A DNA stretch of 64,000 nt from Streptococcus mitis (GCF_901542415.1 NZ_CABEHV010000004.1:310001-374000); one strand, 5' to 3'. Shown: positions 46,468 to 56,609, counted from the first letter of the stretch. Notes: generated by a model from the sequence alone, not told the origin. Numbers and translations are program-made.

Positions 46468-46913
46468 GCTTCAACTAGGTGGTAATGGATACCATCTGTC
46501 AATTCAGATAAAGGTTTAAAATCAGAATGCTCGACTTGTTCTAGAAAATGTTGCACATCTCTGCGACAAGACAGTTTAAGCAAGGTTTCAATTTCTCCAT
46601 AGACGGGATGGTCAATCAAGGTATTTTGAACACGTCCACCATTATCAACGATAGCAAGGAGTTCTTGACCGATTTCTTCAACTTCATGTTTCACTTTGAA
46701 AAGTTTGTGAACATAAGGATTGGTTTCAATTTGCTTATAGACGTAGCCACGATTAGTGGATAGGATAGGAGCGCCATCGGCTCTCAAAATTGCAATGTCC
46801 TGCACAATGACCTGACGTGTGACATGAAAATGTTCCGCCAAACTTTGGCCATTAAGGGCTTTAGGAGCTTCTTTCAAGAGTTGGAGCAGAGCTTGTTTGC
46901 GATCTTTTGTCAT
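46398..46913 (-). CDS. niaR: Niacin-responsive transcription repressor NiaR
   Basis: 171 residues. The N-terminal winged HTH (NGQSLAEHFHVTRQVIVQDI) is followed by a 3H domain, named for its conserved histidines (IDHPVYGEIETLLKLSCRRD, LSELTDGIHYHLVEAE). It represses niacin uptake genes when nicotinic acid is present. It follows niaX on the minus strand by 11 bases. Its stop overlaps the end of mutX (CTAG) in the ancestral arrangement. Confidence 0.9.
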   Translation of the reverse strand: MTKDRKQALLQLLKEAPKALNGQSLAEHFHVTRQVIVQDIAILRADGAPILSTNRGYVYKQIETNPYVHKLFKVKHEVEEIGQELLAIVDNGGRVQNTLIDHPVYGEIETLLKLSCRRDVQHFLEQVEHSDFKPLSELTDGIHYHLVEAETQQDLHYIEEALDQLGYLVKD

Positions 46914-46924
46914 AGCTTTTCCTT

Positions 46925-47452
46925 TTAACGGCGTTTTCGAAGCACTTTATAGACAGCTAGTGCTAATGTATAGTCTACCATACTATGGATAATTGTGCCA
47001 AATCCAACTAGTACAAATAGAACATAAAACATATTTTCTACATTGGTACCCGAAGTTGAATAAAAAACGACACAAGCTAATACTTCAGCAAGGGCATGGA
47101 CAAGCGCTAACACAAAGTTGAAAACCCAGGAAGATTTTGGTTTATCTAGGGTATCGGGGAATTTTTGTAGGTAAAGAGCCCCCAAAGTCCCAAAAAAGAT
47201 ATGGGAAAAAGCTCGAAAAACGATAACCATGGGATAGCCAGCTATCAAAAATCCAAAACTAGAGGCTAGGATGACAAAAACAGCCATCAAGGGCGATAAG
47301 AACATGGCAATAAAAATAGCGATATGGCTCCCAAGAGTGTAAGAAGCAGGTGGGATGACAATCTTGAAAGGCATAACAATTGGAATCAAAATCGCAATAG
47401 CCGTTAAGAGGGCAGTCATTGTCATAAATTGTGTCTTTTTCCGTGTATTCAT
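46925..47452 (-). CDS. niaX: Niacin ECF transporter S component NiaX
   Basis: 175 residues, about six membrane segments. It supplies niacin specificity to the shared ECF energising module. It begins MNTRKKTQFMTMTALLTAI; SHIAIFIAMFLSPLMAVFV is typical of the family. The start at 47452 is chosen because AAGGAG lies just before it; the frame could be extended 18 codons but that runs through the operator region. Pairing with niaR defines the substrate. Confidence 0.87.
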   Translation of the reverse strand: MNTRKKTQFMTMTALLTAIAILIPIVMPFKIVIPPASYTLGSHIAIFIAMFLSPLMAVFVILASSFGFLIAGYPMVIVFRAFSHIFFGTLGALYLQKFPDTLDKPKSSWVFNFVLALVHALAEVLACVVFYSTSGTNVENMFYVLFVLVGFGTIIHSMVDYTLALAVYKVLRKRR

Positions 47453-47474
47453 AAGAATCTCCTTTTTGACTGTA

Positions 47475-47488
47475 TATACACTAGTATA
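47475..47488 (-). promoter_or_regulatory. Candidate NiaR operator before niaX
   Basis: TATACACTAGTATA is an imperfect palindrome centred on ACTAGT, between the niaX start and its likely promoter. The position is right for a repressor site, but I cannot confirm the streptococcal NiaR consensus from memory. Confidence 0.3.
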
Positions 47489-47588
47489 GTATAACAAACA
47501 AGACAATAAAGCAAGGATTTACTTAAGTTTATAGGCCATTTTAAATTAAATATTGGTAAAGATTTCACTAAAAAAAACTGTATAGAGC

Positions 47589-47630
47589 AACATCTCCACC
47601 TTCAAGCTTGAAAGTGGAGATGTTTTTATT
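47589..47630 (+). terminator. Long hairpin with T run on the plus strand
   Basis: AACATCTCCACCTTCAAG / CTTGAAAGTGGAGATGTT is an 18-base-pair stem with one mismatch, followed by five T on the plus strand. The flanking genes are on the minus strand, where the tail is poor (TTGCTC), so its orientation is unexpected. Confidence 0.6.
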
Positions 47631-48189
47631 TTTTCAAAGTCTGTAGTCTTGGAACAATAGCTAGAGTAAGAATTGCGGAAATGACTAATTCGGCAATCGA
47701 ATTTGTTGAGATAACGGTTGCTAGGAGTTTTTGGATATTACCATCAAAGACATTTCCAAAAAGGTAGAAAATTCCACCAAGTACAAAGACTGTGTTGGTA
47801 AGTGAACCTAGGGCACCAGCTAAAATCAGACCAGTCTTGTTTTTCATTAGTTTATAGACTAGATAAGGAGTTAAACCAATCAAAATACGTGGGACGATAG
47901 CAATGATAGCTGAGTAGATGTTCCCGTTTGGGACGAATGGTGAGAAGAGGTAGCTTGTTGGTAGAATCGTAATAGTGTTAACGGTCAAGCTAAGTAGCCC
48001 CATCAAAAATCCAAGTGTAACCCCAACTCGTGGACCGTAAATAATGCTGGCAATAATGACAGGAATATGAACGATAGTCGGTTTGATTGGGAATGGAAAA
48101 AGGTTAAAGATAAGTGAGCTCAGAAAGTGTATCACGAGCATGGTTGCAAAAAAGATAGCAATAGGTGCAATGTTAGAGCGTTTTTTCAT
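47626..48189 (-). CDS. panT: ECF transporter S component, probably for pantothenate
   Basis: 187 residues, six membrane segments, ECF S-component pattern (PTIVHIPVIIASIIYGPRVG; GFLMGLLSLTVNT). Its start overlaps the coaC stop by 17 bases, and coaB-coaC convert phosphopantothenate to phosphopantetheine, so pantothenate is the likely substrate. The sequence alone would only say vitamin-type S component. Confidence 0.8.
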   Translation of the reverse strand: MKKRSNIAPIAIFFATMLVIHFLSSLIFNLFPFPIKPTIVHIPVIIASIIYGPRVGVTLGFLMGLLSLTVNTITILPTSYLFSPFVPNGNIYSAIIAIVPRILIGLTPYLVYKLMKNKTGLILAGALGSLTNTVFVLGGIFYLFGNVFDGNIQKLLATVISTNSIAELVISAILTLAIVPRLQTLKK

Positions 48190-48724
48190 CGAGAGTTTCC
48201 TTTATTCTTTCTAAAATAATTGTGAGGTCGGCTAAAGCTCCTCGTCCATGGTCGCCACAAGCTAGTAGGGATTCCTTAGGAGCAATCAGCTGATAGCCGT
48301 AGCTTTCTAATGTTTTCAGATTAGCCTGAGTTGCCGGATGGTCATACATTTTTGTATTCATTGCTGGTGCGATGAGTTTTGGGATATGACTTGGCAAGGC
48401 TAGAGCCGTACTGGTCACCATGTTGTCCGCAAAGCCGTGGGCTAGTTTTGCAATAGTGTTAGCAGTTGCAGGGGCCACAATAAATAAATCCGCCTTTTTT
48501 CCAAGTTCGATATGATTGACCTGATCAGGATAGGGTTCCTTCATGACATCCAAGTGGACAGGGTTCTGTGAGAGTACCTGTAGTGTCAAAGGTTGGATAA
48601 ACTCTGTAGCAGCCTGAGTCATTAAAACAGTGACTTGGTGGCCTTGTTTTTTTAGAGAACTGACTAAATCTGCCGACTTGTAAGAGGCGATTGAGCCCGT
48701 TACAGCCAAGAGAATATGTGCCAT
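48173..48724 (-). CDS. coaC: Phosphopantothenoylcysteine decarboxylase
   Basis: 183 residues, flavoprotein that makes 4'-phosphopantetheine. Features: LLAVTGSIASYKSADLVSSL at the start, the active-site His in NHIELGKKAD, and PAMNTKMYDHPAT near the C-terminal third. In most bacteria it is fused to CoaB; streptococci have separate genes, here 11 bases after coaB. Confidence 0.93.
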   Translation of the reverse strand: MAHILLAVTGSIASYKSADLVSSLKKQGHQVTVLMTQAATEFIQPLTLQVLSQNPVHLDVMKEPYPDQVNHIELGKKADLFIVAPATANTIAKLAHGFADNMVTSTALALPSHIPKLIAPAMNTKMYDHPATQANLKTLESYGYQLIAPKESLLACGDHGRGALADLTIILERIKETLDEKTL

Positions 48725-48735
48725 AGCTTTCCTTT

Positions 48736-49425
48736 CTATGAATGATAGGCTTGAATTTTTTTAAGGAGGAGTTCTGCAATTTCTTCTTTAGTCTGGACTG
48801 TTTGAAGCTGATCTTTTTCAACAAAGATTGCACGATGCTGGTTTGCTGAGATTTGAGTGAGGTCATTTGCAATAATCAAGTCTGCTTGGTTATTGATAAG
48901 ACTTTTTCTGGCAATCTCGATGAGATAATCCTCAGAGATATCAACCAGCAGTTTGAAACCAATCAGATGAATAGCAGGATTCCACTCCTTGACTAGAGAG
49001 ATGATTTTGGGAGTCTTTTTTAGGAACAAAACCTGAACCTCATCAGTTGAAGAAATCTTAGCTTGATGATTTTGCTTGCTTAAAAATTCTTCTAGATTGG
49101 AGCTAGCCTGAACTTCCTCCAGCCCTGTCATATAGACAGGAGTGTAGTCAGATACGGCCATTGAGTGAATCAAGACCTGATAATCCTGAACACGTTCTTT
49201 CATTTCCAGAAGAAGGTTCTTGGTATTGTTAATTTCTCGAATACTTAGGTTGGGATGGGATTCTGGTTTCAAAGCTCTTTTTGTCGTTATTAAACAAACT
49301 TCATGCCCTGCAGCAAGCAAGGTTTCTGTGATGATTTTCCCCAAACGACCGGTAGAATGGTTAGTGATAGAGCGGACGCTATCGATGGCTTCACTGGTAC
49401 CGCCCGATGTAACTAAAATTTTCAT
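48736..49425 (-). CDS. coaB: Phosphopantothenate-cysteine ligase
   Basis: 229 residues. It joins phosphopantothenate to cysteine using CTP. It begins KILVTSGGTSEAIDSVRSIT followed by NHSTGRLG (nucleotide and substrate loop), has HSMAVSDYTP and LIGFKLLVDI, and ends in a helical tail. The ATG at 49425 is used rather than 49440, because the family begins at MKILVTSGG. First gene of coaB-coaC-panT. Confidence 0.92.
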   Translation of the reverse strand: MKILVTSGGTSEAIDSVRSITNHSTGRLGKIITETLLAAGHEVCLITTKRALKPESHPNLSIREINNTKNLLLEMKERVQDYQVLIHSMAVSDYTPVYMTGLEEVQASSNLEEFLSKQNHQAKISSTDEVQVLFLKKTPKIISLVKEWNPAIHLIGFKLLVDISEDYLIEIARKSLINNQADLIIANDLTQISANQHRAIFVEKDQLQTVQTKEEIAELLLKKIQAYHS

Positions 49426-49612
49426 AGCACTATTGTACACAAAAATAAACGGTAAGTAAAATGAAAGCGATAAATTTTTGGTAAAAACGAAGATTTACTA
49501 TAGTTTCAAACTATAAAGGCATATAAAATTTAAGAAAGGACTCTAAAAACCTTAAAAACAGGGATATTTACGAACGTTTAGAGAGTTTTAGGATGTTAAA
49601 AATCTTGTTTTG

Positions 49613-49621
49613 TGTTATAAT
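49613..49621 (+). promoter_or_regulatory. Extended -10 promoter before fhs
   Basis: TGTTATAAT (49613-49621), about 34 bases before the start codon. Confidence 0.65.
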
Positions 49622-49654
49622 GAGTTATCATATAAGAGGTTAGAGGAGTTTTGA

Positions 49655-51325
49655 ATGAAAACAGATATTGAAATCGCACAGAGTATTGAGTTGAAGCCAA
49701 TTGTTGATGTTGTAGAGAAACTTGGTATTTCTTACGACGATTTGGAGTTGTATGGAAAGTACAAGGCTAAGCTCAGCTTTGATAAAATTCGTGCAGTTGA
49801 GAGCAATCCAGTTGGAAAATTGATTCTGGTTACTGCCATCAATCCAACACCTGCAGGTGAAGGAAAATCAACTATTACCATTGGTCTTGCGGATGCCTTG
49901 AACAAGATTGGCAAGAAAACCATGATTGCTATTCGCGAACCATCTCTTGGTCCAGTAATGGGTATCAAGGGTGGTGCCGCTGGTGGTGGTTACGCTCAAG
50001 TTCTGCCAATGGAAGACATCAACCTTCACTTCACTGGAGACATGCATGCCATTACGACTGCCAACAATGCGCTTTCTGCCTTGATTGACAACCACTTGCA
50101 CCAAGGGAATGAGTTGGGAATTGACCAACGTCGTATCCTTTGGAAACGTGTTGTGGACTTGAACGACCGTGCTCTTCGCCATGTAACAGTTGGGCTTGGT
50201 GGCCCTCTAAATGGTATTCCACGTGAGGATGGCTTTGACATTACAGTTGCTTCAGAGATCATGGCAATTCTTTGCTTGGCAACAGACATCGAGGACTTGA
50301 AACGCCGTTTGGCGAATATCGTTATTGGTTATCGCTATGATCGTACACCTGTTTCTGTAGGTGATTTGCAGATTGAAGGTGCTTTAGCTTTGATCTTGAA
50401 GGATGCGATTAAGCCGAACCTGGTTCAGACAATTTACGGTACACCTGCCTTTGTACACGGTGGTCCATTTGCCAATATTGCTCATGGATGTAATTCAGTC
50501 TTGGCAACTACAACAGCTCTTCACTTGGCTGATTATACAGTTACTGAAGCTGGTTTTGGTGCAGACCTTGGTGCTGAGAAATTCCTTGATATTAAGACAC
50601 CAAACTTGCCAACATCTCCAGATGCAGTAGTTATTGTTGCAACCCTTCGTGCTCTTAAGATGAATGGAGGTGTGGCTAAAGACGCTTTGACAGAGGAAAA
50701 TGTGGAGGCGGTTCGTGCCGGTTTTGCTAACTTGAAACGCCACGTTGAAAATATCCGTAAGTTCGGTATTCCAGCAGTTGTTGCGATTAACGAATTTGTA
50801 TCTGATACAGAAGCTGAAATTGCAGCCTTGAAAGAACTTTGTGACTCAATCGATGTACCAGTTGAATTGGCTAGTGTCTGGGCTGATGGTGCAGAAGGTG
50901 GAGTAGCACTTGCCGAAACAGTTGTCAAAACCATCGCTGAAAACCCAGCTAACTATAAACGTTTGTATGACAATGACCTTTCAGTCCAAGAAAAGATTGA
51001 AAAGATTGTTACTGAAATCTACCGTGGTAGCAAAGTGAACTTTGAGAAGAAAGCTCAAACACAAATCGCTCAAATCGTTCAAAACGGTTGGGACAAATTG
51101 CCAATCTGTATGGCTAAAACTCAATATAGTTTCTCAGACAATCCGAATGCACTTGGAGCACCTGAAAACTTTGAAATTACCATTCGTGAATTGGTACCAA
51201 AATTAGGTGCAGGCTTCATCGTTGCCCTAACTGGCGATGTCATGACCATGCCAGGACTTCCAAAACGACCAGCAGCCCTCAACATGGATGTTGAAAGCGA
51301 TGGAACAGTTCTAGGCTTGTTCTAG
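49655..51325 (+). CDS. fhs: Formate-tetrahydrofolate ligase
   Basis: 556 residues, full length. It makes 10-formyl-tetrahydrofolate from formate, ATP and tetrahydrofolate for purine and formyl-Met-tRNA synthesis. The P-loop is [20 protein letters not shown], followed by [38 protein letters not shown] and the C-terminal [21 protein letters not shown] element follows the stop and then a strong terminator. Confidence 0.97.
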   Translation: MKTDIEIAQSIELKPIVDVVEKLGISYDDLELYGKYKAKLSFDKIRAVESNPVGKLILVTAINPTPAGEGKSTITIGLADALNKIGKKTMIAIREPSLGPVMGIKGGAAGGGYAQVLPMEDINLHFTGDMHAITTANNALSALIDNHLHQGNELGIDQRRILWKRVVDLNDRALRHVTVGLGGPLNGIPREDGFDITVASEIMAILCLATDIEDLKRRLANIVIGYRYDRTPVSVGDLQIEGALALILKDAIKPNLVQTIYGTPAFVHGGPFANIAHGCNSVLATTTALHLADYTVTEAGFGADLGAEKFLDIKTPNLPTSPDAVVIVATLRALKMNGGVAKDALTEENVEAVRAGFANLKRHVENIRKFGIPAVVAINEFVSDTEAEIAALKELCDSIDVPVELASVWADGAEGGVALAETVVKTIAENPANYKRLYDNDLSVQEKIEKIVTEIYRGSKVNFEKKAQTQIAQIVQNGWDKLPICMAKTQYSFSDNPNALGAPENFEITIRELVPKLGAGFIVALTGDVMTMPGLPKRPAALNMDVESDGTVLGLF

Positions 51326-51343
51326 TATATTGCAATTGACTTT

Positions 51344-51447
51344 ATACTCTTTGAAAATCTCTTCAAACCACGTCAGCTTCACCTTGCCGTACTCGAGTAC
51401 AGCCTGCGGCTAGCTTCCTAGTTTGCACTTCGATTTTCATTGAGTAA
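51344..51447 (+). repeat. BOX element (boxA-boxC form)
   Basis: ATACTCTTTGAAAATCTCTT, ACGTCAGCTTCACCTTGCCG and CTAGCTTCCTAGTTTGC, ending TTTTCATTGAGTA. It lies within the 3' untranslated region of fhs, before its terminator. Confidence 0.88.
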
Positions 51448-51450
51448 TAA

Positions 51451-51485
51451 ATGAGTTTGGAAAAACTATCCAAGCTCATTTTTTT
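51451..51485 (+). terminator. Terminator of fhs
   Basis: ATGAGTTTGGA / TCCAAGCTCAT is an 11-base-pair stem with one G-U pair, followed by seven T. It sits directly behind the BOX element. Confidence 0.88.
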
Positions 51486-51550
51486 ATCTAGATACAAGAA
51501 GTTGCCTTCTACACGTAACCAGTCTAGGTAAAGATATTTTCCCTGAATTC

Positions 51551-51559
51551 TGATATAAT
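51551..51559 (+). promoter_or_regulatory. Extended -10 promoter before pcrA
   Basis: TGATATAAT (51551-51559), 33 bases before the start codon. Confidence 0.6.
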
Positions 51560-51592
51560 AGAAATATTGACTTCAAGAGTAAGGAAGAGAAG

Positions 51593-53884
51593 ATGAACGC
51601 ATTATTAAATGGAATGAATGACCGTCAGGCTGAGGCGGTACAAACGACAGAAGGTCCCTTGTTAATCATGGCAGGGGCTGGCTCTGGGAAGACTCGAGTT
51701 TTGACCCACCGTATCACTTATCTGATTGATGAAAAGCTGGTCAATCCGTGGAATATCTTGGCCATTACCTTTACTAACAAGGCTGCGCGTGAGATGAAAG
51801 AGCGTGCTTATGGTCTCAATTCAGCCACTCAGGACTGTTTGATTGCGACCTTCCACTCCATGTGTGTTCGTATACTACGTCGCGATGCGGACCATATTGG
51901 CTACAACCGCAATTTTACAATTGTAGATCCTGGTGAACAGCGAACGCTCATGAAACGCATTCTCAAGCAGTTGAACTTGGATCCTAAAAAATGGAATGAA
52001 CGAAGCATCTTAGGAACCATTTCCAATGCTAAGAATGACCTGATTGATGATGTTGCCTATGCTGCTCAAGCTGGCGATATGTATACGCAAATCGTGGCTC
52101 AGTGTTATACAGCCTATCAGAAAGAATTACGTCAGTCGGAGTCGGTTGACTTTGATGATTTGATTATGCTGACCTTGCGTCTCTTTGATCAAAATCCTGA
52201 TGTTTTGACCTACTATCAACAGAAATTCCAATACATCCACGTTGATGAGTACCAAGATACCAACCATGCCCAGTACCAATTGGTCAAACTCTTGGCTTCG
52301 CGCTTTAAAAACATCTGTGTGGTTGGGGATGCGGACCAGTCTATCTACGGTTGGCGTGGTGCTGATATGCAGAATATCTTGGACTTCGAAAAGGATTATC
52401 CCCAAGCCAAGGTTGTTTTGTTGGAGGAGAATTACCGCTCAACTAAAACCATTCTCCAAGCGGCTAACGAGGTTATTAAAAATAATAAAAACCGCCGTCC
52501 TAAGAATCTCTGGACCCAGAATGCTGATGGGGAGCAAATCGTTTACTATCGTGCTAATGATGAACTAGATGAGGCTGTGTTTGTAGCCAAAACCATCGAT
52601 GAACTGGGTCGCAACCAAAACTTCCTTCACAAGGATTTTGCAGTTCTTTATCGTACTAATGCGCAGTCTCGTACTATTGAGGAAGCCCTGCTCAAGTCAA
52701 ACATTCCTTATACAATGGTTGGTGGAACTAAGTTCTACAGCCGTAAGGAAATCCGTGATATTATCGCTTACCTCAACCTCATTGCCAATTTGAGTGACAA
52801 TATCAGTTTTGAGCGCATTATCAACGAACCGAAGCGTGGAATTGGGCCAGGTACAGTTGAGAAAATCCGTGACTTTGCGAATATGCAAGACATGTCCATG
52901 CTAGATGCTTCAGCCAATATCATGTTATCTGGTATCAAGGGTAAAGCAGCCCAGTCTATCTGGGATTTTGCCAATATGATTCTGGATTTGCGGGAGCAAC
53001 TGGAACAGTTAAGCATTACTGAGTTGGTTGAGGCCGTCCTAGAAAAAACAGGTTACGTCGATATTCTAAATGCTCAAGCGACTTTAGAAAGCAAGGCTAG
53101 GGTTGAAAATATTGAAGAGTTCCTCTCTGTGACGAAAAACTTTGATGACACCTCTGATGTGTCAGAAGAGGAAACTGGTCTGGATAAATTGAGTCGTTTC
53201 TTAAATGACTTGGCTTTGATTGCGGACACAGATTCAGGTAGTCAGGAGACATCAGAAGTTACCCTAATGACCCTGCATGCTGCCAAAGGTCTCGAGTTTC
53301 CAGTTGTCTTTTTGATTGGTATGGAAGAAAATGTCTTTCCGCTTAGCCGTGCGGCTGAAGATCAAGATGAATTGGAAGAAGAACGCCGTCTGGCCTATGT
53401 AGGTATCACGCGTGCAGAGAAAATTCTCTATCTGACCAATGCCAACTCACGCCTGCTTTTTGGTCGTACCAACTACAACCGCCCGACTCGTTTTATTAAC
53501 GAAATCAGTTCAGACTTGCTTGAGTATCAAGGCCTAGCCCGTCCAGCCAATACAAGCTTTAAGGCATCTTATAGCAGTGGTGGGGTTGCCTTCGGTCAAG
53601 GTATGAGTCTTGCCCAGGCTCTTCAGGACCGTAAACGCAGTGCGGCACCAAAAACTATCCAGTCAAGCGGTCTCCCGTTTGGTCAATTTTCAGCTGGCGT
53701 AAAATCAGCGTCTAGTGAGACAAATTGGTCCATTGGTGATATTGCCCTCCACAAGAAATGGGGAGAGGGAACTGTCCTGGAAGTTTCAGGTAGCGGCGCT
53801 ACGCAGGAATTAAAAATCAATTTCCCAGAAGTTGGTTTGAAAAAACTTTTGGCCAGTGTGGCCCCAATTGAGAAAAAAATCTAA
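51593..53884 (+). CDS. pcrA: ATP-dependent DNA helicase PcrA
   Basis: 763 residues, UvrD/Rep superfamily 1 helicase. Motif [16 protein letters not shown], motif [14 protein letters not shown], motif [19 protein letters not shown], motif [12 protein letters not shown] and motifs [18 protein letters not shown] and [12 protein letters not shown] are all in place. It acts in repair and in clearing replication conflicts. The C-terminal tail carries the PcrA-type RNA polymerase interaction domain ([20 protein letters not shown]). Confidence 0.96.
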   Translation: MNALLNGMNDRQAEAVQTTEGPLLIMAGAGSGKTRVLTHRITYLIDEKLVNPWNILAITFTNKAAREMKERAYGLNSATQDCLIATFHSMCVRILRRDADHIGYNRNFTIVDPGEQRTLMKRILKQLNLDPKKWNERSILGTISNAKNDLIDDVAYAAQAGDMYTQIVAQCYTAYQKELRQSESVDFDDLIMLTLRLFDQNPDVLTYYQQKFQYIHVDEYQDTNHAQYQLVKLLASRFKNICVVGDADQSIYGWRGADMQNILDFEKDYPQAKVVLLEENYRSTKTILQAANEVIKNNKNRRPKNLWTQNADGEQIVYYRANDELDEAVFVAKTIDELGRNQNFLHKDFAVLYRTNAQSRTIEEALLKSNIPYTMVGGTKFYSRKEIRDIIAYLNLIANLSDNISFERIINEPKRGIGPGTVEKIRDFANMQDMSMLDASANIMLSGIKGKAAQSIWDFANMILDLREQLEQLSITELVEAVLEKTGYVDILNAQATLESKARVENIEEFLSVTKNFDDTSDVSEEETGLDKLSRFLNDLALIADTDSGSQETSEVTLMTLHAAKGLEFPVVFLIGMEENVFPLSRAAEDQDELEEERRLAYVGITRAEKILYLTNANSRLLFGRTNYNRPTRFINEISSDLLEYQGLARPANTSFKASYSSGGVAFGQGMSLAQALQDRKRSAAPKTIQSSGLPFGQFSAGVKSASSETNWSIGDIALHKKWGEGTVLEVSGSGATQELKINFPEVGLKKLLASVAPIEKKI

Positions 53885-53890
53885 TTTTTC

Positions 53891-53926
53891 ATCCTTCTCA
53901 CGAATAATAAAGTGAGGAGGATTTTT
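53891..53926 (+). terminator. pcrA terminator hairpin enclosing the radC promoter and ribosome-binding site
   Basis: ATCCTTCTCAC (53891-53901) pairs with GTGAGGAGGAT (53912-53922), 11 base pairs with one G-U, followed by TTTTT. The loop holds the competence box and the 3' arm is the radC Shine-Dalgarno (GTGAGGAGG). Confidence 0.82.
53899..53906 (+). promoter_or_regulatory. cin-box of radC
   Basis: CACGAATA matches the competence sigma-factor box TACGAATA at seven of eight positions, with a T/C-rich stretch upstream. radC is a known late competence gene in pneumococcus. Confidence 0.75.
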
Positions 53927-54607
53927 ATGTACAGTATTTCATTCCAAGAAGATTCACTATTGCCAAGAGAAAGACTTGCTCAAGAAGGAGTGGAGGCGCT
54001 CAGTAACCAAGAGTTGTTAGCTATTTTACTCAGGACAGGGACACGTCAGGCCAGTGTTTTTGAAATTGCCCAGAAAGTCTTGAACAATCTTTCAAGCCTA
54101 ACGGATTTGAAAAAAATGACCCTGCAGGAATTGCAGAGTCTATCTGGTATCGGACGAGTTAAGGCCATAGAATTACAAGCTATGATTGAGCTGGGGCATC
54201 GTATTCACAAACATGAAACTCTTGAGATGGAAAGTATTCTCAGCAGCCAAAAGTTGGCCAAGAAGATGCAACAGGAATTGGGCCATAAAAAACAAGAGCA
54301 CCTGGTGGCGCTCTATCTCAATACTCAAAATCAAATCATTCATCAACAGACTATTTTTATCGGTTCTGCAACTCGTAGTATCGCTGAGCCGCGAGAGATT
54401 CTTCATTATGCCATCAAGCATATGGCGACCTCTCTCATCTTGGTTCATAACCATCCTTCAGGAGCGGTAGCCCCTAGCCGAAATGATGATCATGTCACTA
54501 AACTTGTTAAAGAAGCCTGCGAACTGATGGGGATTGTCCTCTTGGACCATTTGATTGTCTCTCACTCCAGTTACTTTAGTTATCGTGAAAAGACAGATTT
54601 AATTTAA
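53927..54607 (+). CDS. radC: RadC/YsxA-family JAB1/MPN-domain protein
   Basis: 226 residues. N-terminal HhH-like part ([20 protein letters not shown]) and C-terminal MPN domain with the metal site [18 protein letters not shown]. The fold suggests a metal-dependent hydrolase, but its role is unclear and radC mutants in pneumococcus show no clear transformation defect. The ATG at 53927 follows GTGAGGAGG; the longer frame from 53912 begins inside the hairpin. Its stop overlaps the convergent amidotransferase gene by four bases. Confidence 0.92.
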   Translation: MYSISFQEDSLLPRERLAQEGVEALSNQELLAILLRTGTRQASVFEIAQKVLNNLSSLTDLKKMTLQELQSLSGIGRVKAIELQAMIELGHRIHKHETLEMESILSSQKLAKKMQQELGHKKQEHLVALYLNTQNQIIHQQTIFIGSATRSIAEPREILHYAIKHMATSLILVHNHPSGAVAPSRNDDHVTKLVKEACELMGIVLLDHLIVSHSSYFSYREKTDLI

Positions 54608-55293
54608 AGTTCATTAACGACATAGTCAAAGAGGTTTTTATCTTTGGGACGATTTTCAAATAGAAATTCTGGATGCCACTGGACACCGAGAAAGGCAACA
54701 TCATCCGTACTCATGACAGCTTCAATGATACCATCCTTAGGATCATGAGCTGCAATCTTTAAGTTGGGAGCTAAATCCTTGATACTCTGGTGGTGAAAGG
54801 AGTTGATATGGGAGATTTCTCCATAGATTTCTCGAAGAACAGTATCTGGTTCGGTTACCAAGCGCTGGGTTGTGTACTCGGCTGAACAATCCTGCCAGTG
54901 GTCTTCGATATCTTGATACAAAGTTCCACCCATGGCAACGTTAAAGAGTTGAGTCCCGCGGCAAACAGAGAAAATCGGCTTTTGCTGTTTAATAGCTTCC
55001 TTGATGAGGGCCAGTTCGAAGATGTCTCTTTGAAGGTGGTAGTCATCGCTATCAATGGTTTTTGGTTCACCATAGAATTTTGGATCAACATTTTGCCCAC
55101 CTGTCAAGATGAGCTTGTCAATCATACTGATATAGTGGCAGGCCATTTCTTGATCACCAATCGGTAGGATGATGGGAATTCCTCCAGCGTCTTTAACGCC
55201 TTCCACAAAGCCTTTTGCTACGTAGCTCATCATGATGTCATCATCTGGATGAGTTTTTTCGTTTCCTGTAATCCCAATAACTGGTTTTTTCAT
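54604..55293 (-). CDS. Class I glutamine amidotransferase-like hydrolase (PuuD type)
   Basis: 229 residues. Peptidase C26 family, which cleaves gamma-glutamyl-gamma-aminobutyrate in PuuD. The catalytic Cys is in [16 protein letters not shown], the His and Glu in VQWHPEF. The natural substrate here is not known, since streptococci lack the rest of the putrescine pathway as far as I can see in the window. It follows rex by 17 bases and overlaps radC at its end. Confidence 0.87.
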   Translation of the reverse strand: MKKPVIGITGNEKTHPDDDIMMSYVAKGFVEGVKDAGGIPIILPIGDQEMACHYISMIDKLILTGGQNVDPKFYGEPKTIDSDDYHLQRDIFELALIKEAIKQQKPIFSVCRGTQLFNVAMGGTLYQDIEDHWQDCSAEYTTQRLVTEPDTVLREIYGEISHINSFHHQSIKDLAPNLKIAAHDPKDGIIEAVMSTDDVAFLGVQWHPEFLFENRPKDKNLFDYVVNEL

Positions 55294-55310
55294 AAAATGA
55301 TTTTCGCTTT

Positions 55311-55952
55311 CTAATCCTCTTTTCGCATGAAGTAGAGGAGGGTTTGGAGTTCACTTGTCAAATCAACATACTGAACGACCACGTCTTTTGGTAAATGCAG
55401 ATGGACAGGTGAAAAACTGAGAATTCCTTTCACGCCAGCATCCACTAAGAGATTGGCAACCTCTTGTGACTTGACACTGGGAACGGTCAGGATAGCAGTC
55501 TTCACATCAGCATCCTTGATTTTATCCTTGATTTGAGAAATCCCGTAAATGGGAATTCCATCAGGAGTTTGGGTACCGACTTCGGGATGGTCATCTAGGT
55601 CAAAGGCCATGATAATCTTCATCTTGTTGCGCTCATGGAAGCGGTAGTGGAGAAGGGCGTGGCCCATATTTCCAATACCTACCAGCATGACATTGGTGAT
55701 GGAGTTATCATTGAGCAAATCGGCAAAAAATGTCATCAGTTTTTTGACATCATAGCCAAATCCACGTCGACCCAGTTCACCAAAATAGGAAAAATCACGA
55801 CGTACGGTCGCTGAATCAATCCCAATGGCCTCTGCAATTTGCTTAGAGTTGGCACGTTCAATCTTTTCTGCATGAAATCTCTTAAAAATTCGATAGTAGA
55901 GAGAGAGTCTTTTCGCTGTAGCTTTTGGAATAGCAGACTGTTTATCTTTCAC
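55311..55952 (-). CDS. rex: Redox-sensing repressor Rex
   Basis: 213 residues. The N-terminal winged helix ([20 protein letters not shown]) is followed by [13 protein letters not shown] and the NAD(H)-binding Rossmann fold [18 protein letters not shown]. Rex derepresses fermentation genes when NADH is high. It begins [21 protein letters not shown] terminator separates it from the operon upstream. Confidence 0.94.
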   Translation of the reverse strand: MKDKQSAIPKATAKRLSLYYRIFKRFHAEKIERANSKQIAEAIGIDSATVRRDFSYFGELGRRGFGYDVKKLMTFFADLLNDNSITNVMLVGIGNMGHALLHYRFHERNKMKIIMAFDLDDHPEVGTQTPDGIPIYGISQIKDKIKDADVKTAILTVPSVKSQEVANLLVDAGVKGILSFSPVHLHLPKDVVVQYVDLTSELQTLLYFMRKED

Positions 55953-56018
55953 AAAATCACAACCTTTCTATTCTTCTATTTTATAGAAACATTGTGAAAA
56001 AATCAACAAAAACAAGAA

Positions 56019-56042
56019 AAAACTAAGAAAAATCTTAGTTTT
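56019..56042 (-). terminator. Terminator of the prs-cysteine desulfurase operon
   Basis: AAAACTAAGA / TCTTAGTTTT stem with a four-base loop overlapping the stop of the last gene, followed on the minus strand by TTTT and a pyrimidine-rich tail. Confidence 0.75.
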
Positions 56043-56250
56043 GATGTAAAAAATCTGCATGTGATAGAAAACGGTAGAGGTCTCCGACCAGTCCTTGGTA
56101 AACTTCCTGGCCCTTAAAGGTCAAAGAAGTCACATAAAGTGTATCTGGCAGGGTCACACATCCTGATAGAGCCAGCATGAGAGCCTCGTAATCCTCATAC
56201 TTGAGAGTGCGCTCTACATGATAGCTGTCCTTATAGGTCAGTTCAAACAT
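56035..56250 (-). CDS. DUF4649 small protein
   Basis: 71 residues, FELTYKDSYHVERTLKYEDY at its start, then YEALMLALSGCVTLPDTL, ending in LSHADFLHQN. It is a short streptococcal family without known function. The ATG at 56250 follows GATAGGGCC; the frame could extend to 56286 but would overlap the previous gene more. It is the last gene of prs-desulfurase-DUF1831-DUF4649. Confidence 0.78.
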   Translation of the reverse strand: MFELTYKDSYHVERTLKYEDYEALMLALSGCVTLPDTLYVTSLTFKGQEVYQGLVGDLYRFLSHADFLHQN

Positions 56251-56257
56251 TTTGGCC

Positions 56258-56605
56258 CTATCTTTCCGATTTTGTAAAGACACCACGTTCTACCAAGCTA
56301 TCCATGAGGAAGTAGAATTTTTCCTGATGAATGTGGTGGTCTTCTGATTTGAAAATATCAACTAGACGTAGCCCAAACTTGTCAGTGATATTGATTTTTG
56401 CACCTGTAAGTTCCTTGTTAATGATGATTTTGAGTTGGAAGCCTTCACCACTGTTCGGAACTTTTTCCAAAAGGCGAGTCAATTCATAGTTACCAACCTT
56501 AGTCTCAAAAAAGGTGTTGTCCTTAAGGGTGAATTTTTTAACAGAAGGGCTAAGAGTGTAGTCGAAACGACAATTTTTTAACTGAATGGTTTTTTCAAAT
56601 GCCAT
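56258..56605 (-). CDS. DUF1831 family protein
   Basis: 115 residues, small soluble alpha/beta protein of a Lactobacillales family with a TATA-box-binding-protein-like fold in related structures, as I recall. Visible blocks: FEKTIQLKNCRFDYTLSPSV, NYELTRLLEKVPNSGEGF, INITDKFGLRLVDIF. Its constant place behind a cysteine desulfurase (four bases away) hints at a role in sulfur or tRNA thiolation, which is inference. Confidence 0.82.
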   Translation of the reverse strand: MAFEKTIQLKNCRFDYTLSPSVKKFTLKDNTFFETKVGNYELTRLLEKVPNSGEGFQLKIIINKELTGAKINITDKFGLRLVDIFKSEDHHIHQEKFYFLMDSLVERGVFTKSER

Positions 56606-56609
56606 ATGG

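Noticed and set aside
55953..56018. Rex operator in front of rex (TTGTGA/TCACAA elements).
   Set aside because: Half sites TTGTGA and TCACAA occur but not as one palindrome with the right spacing, so no operator is claimed.
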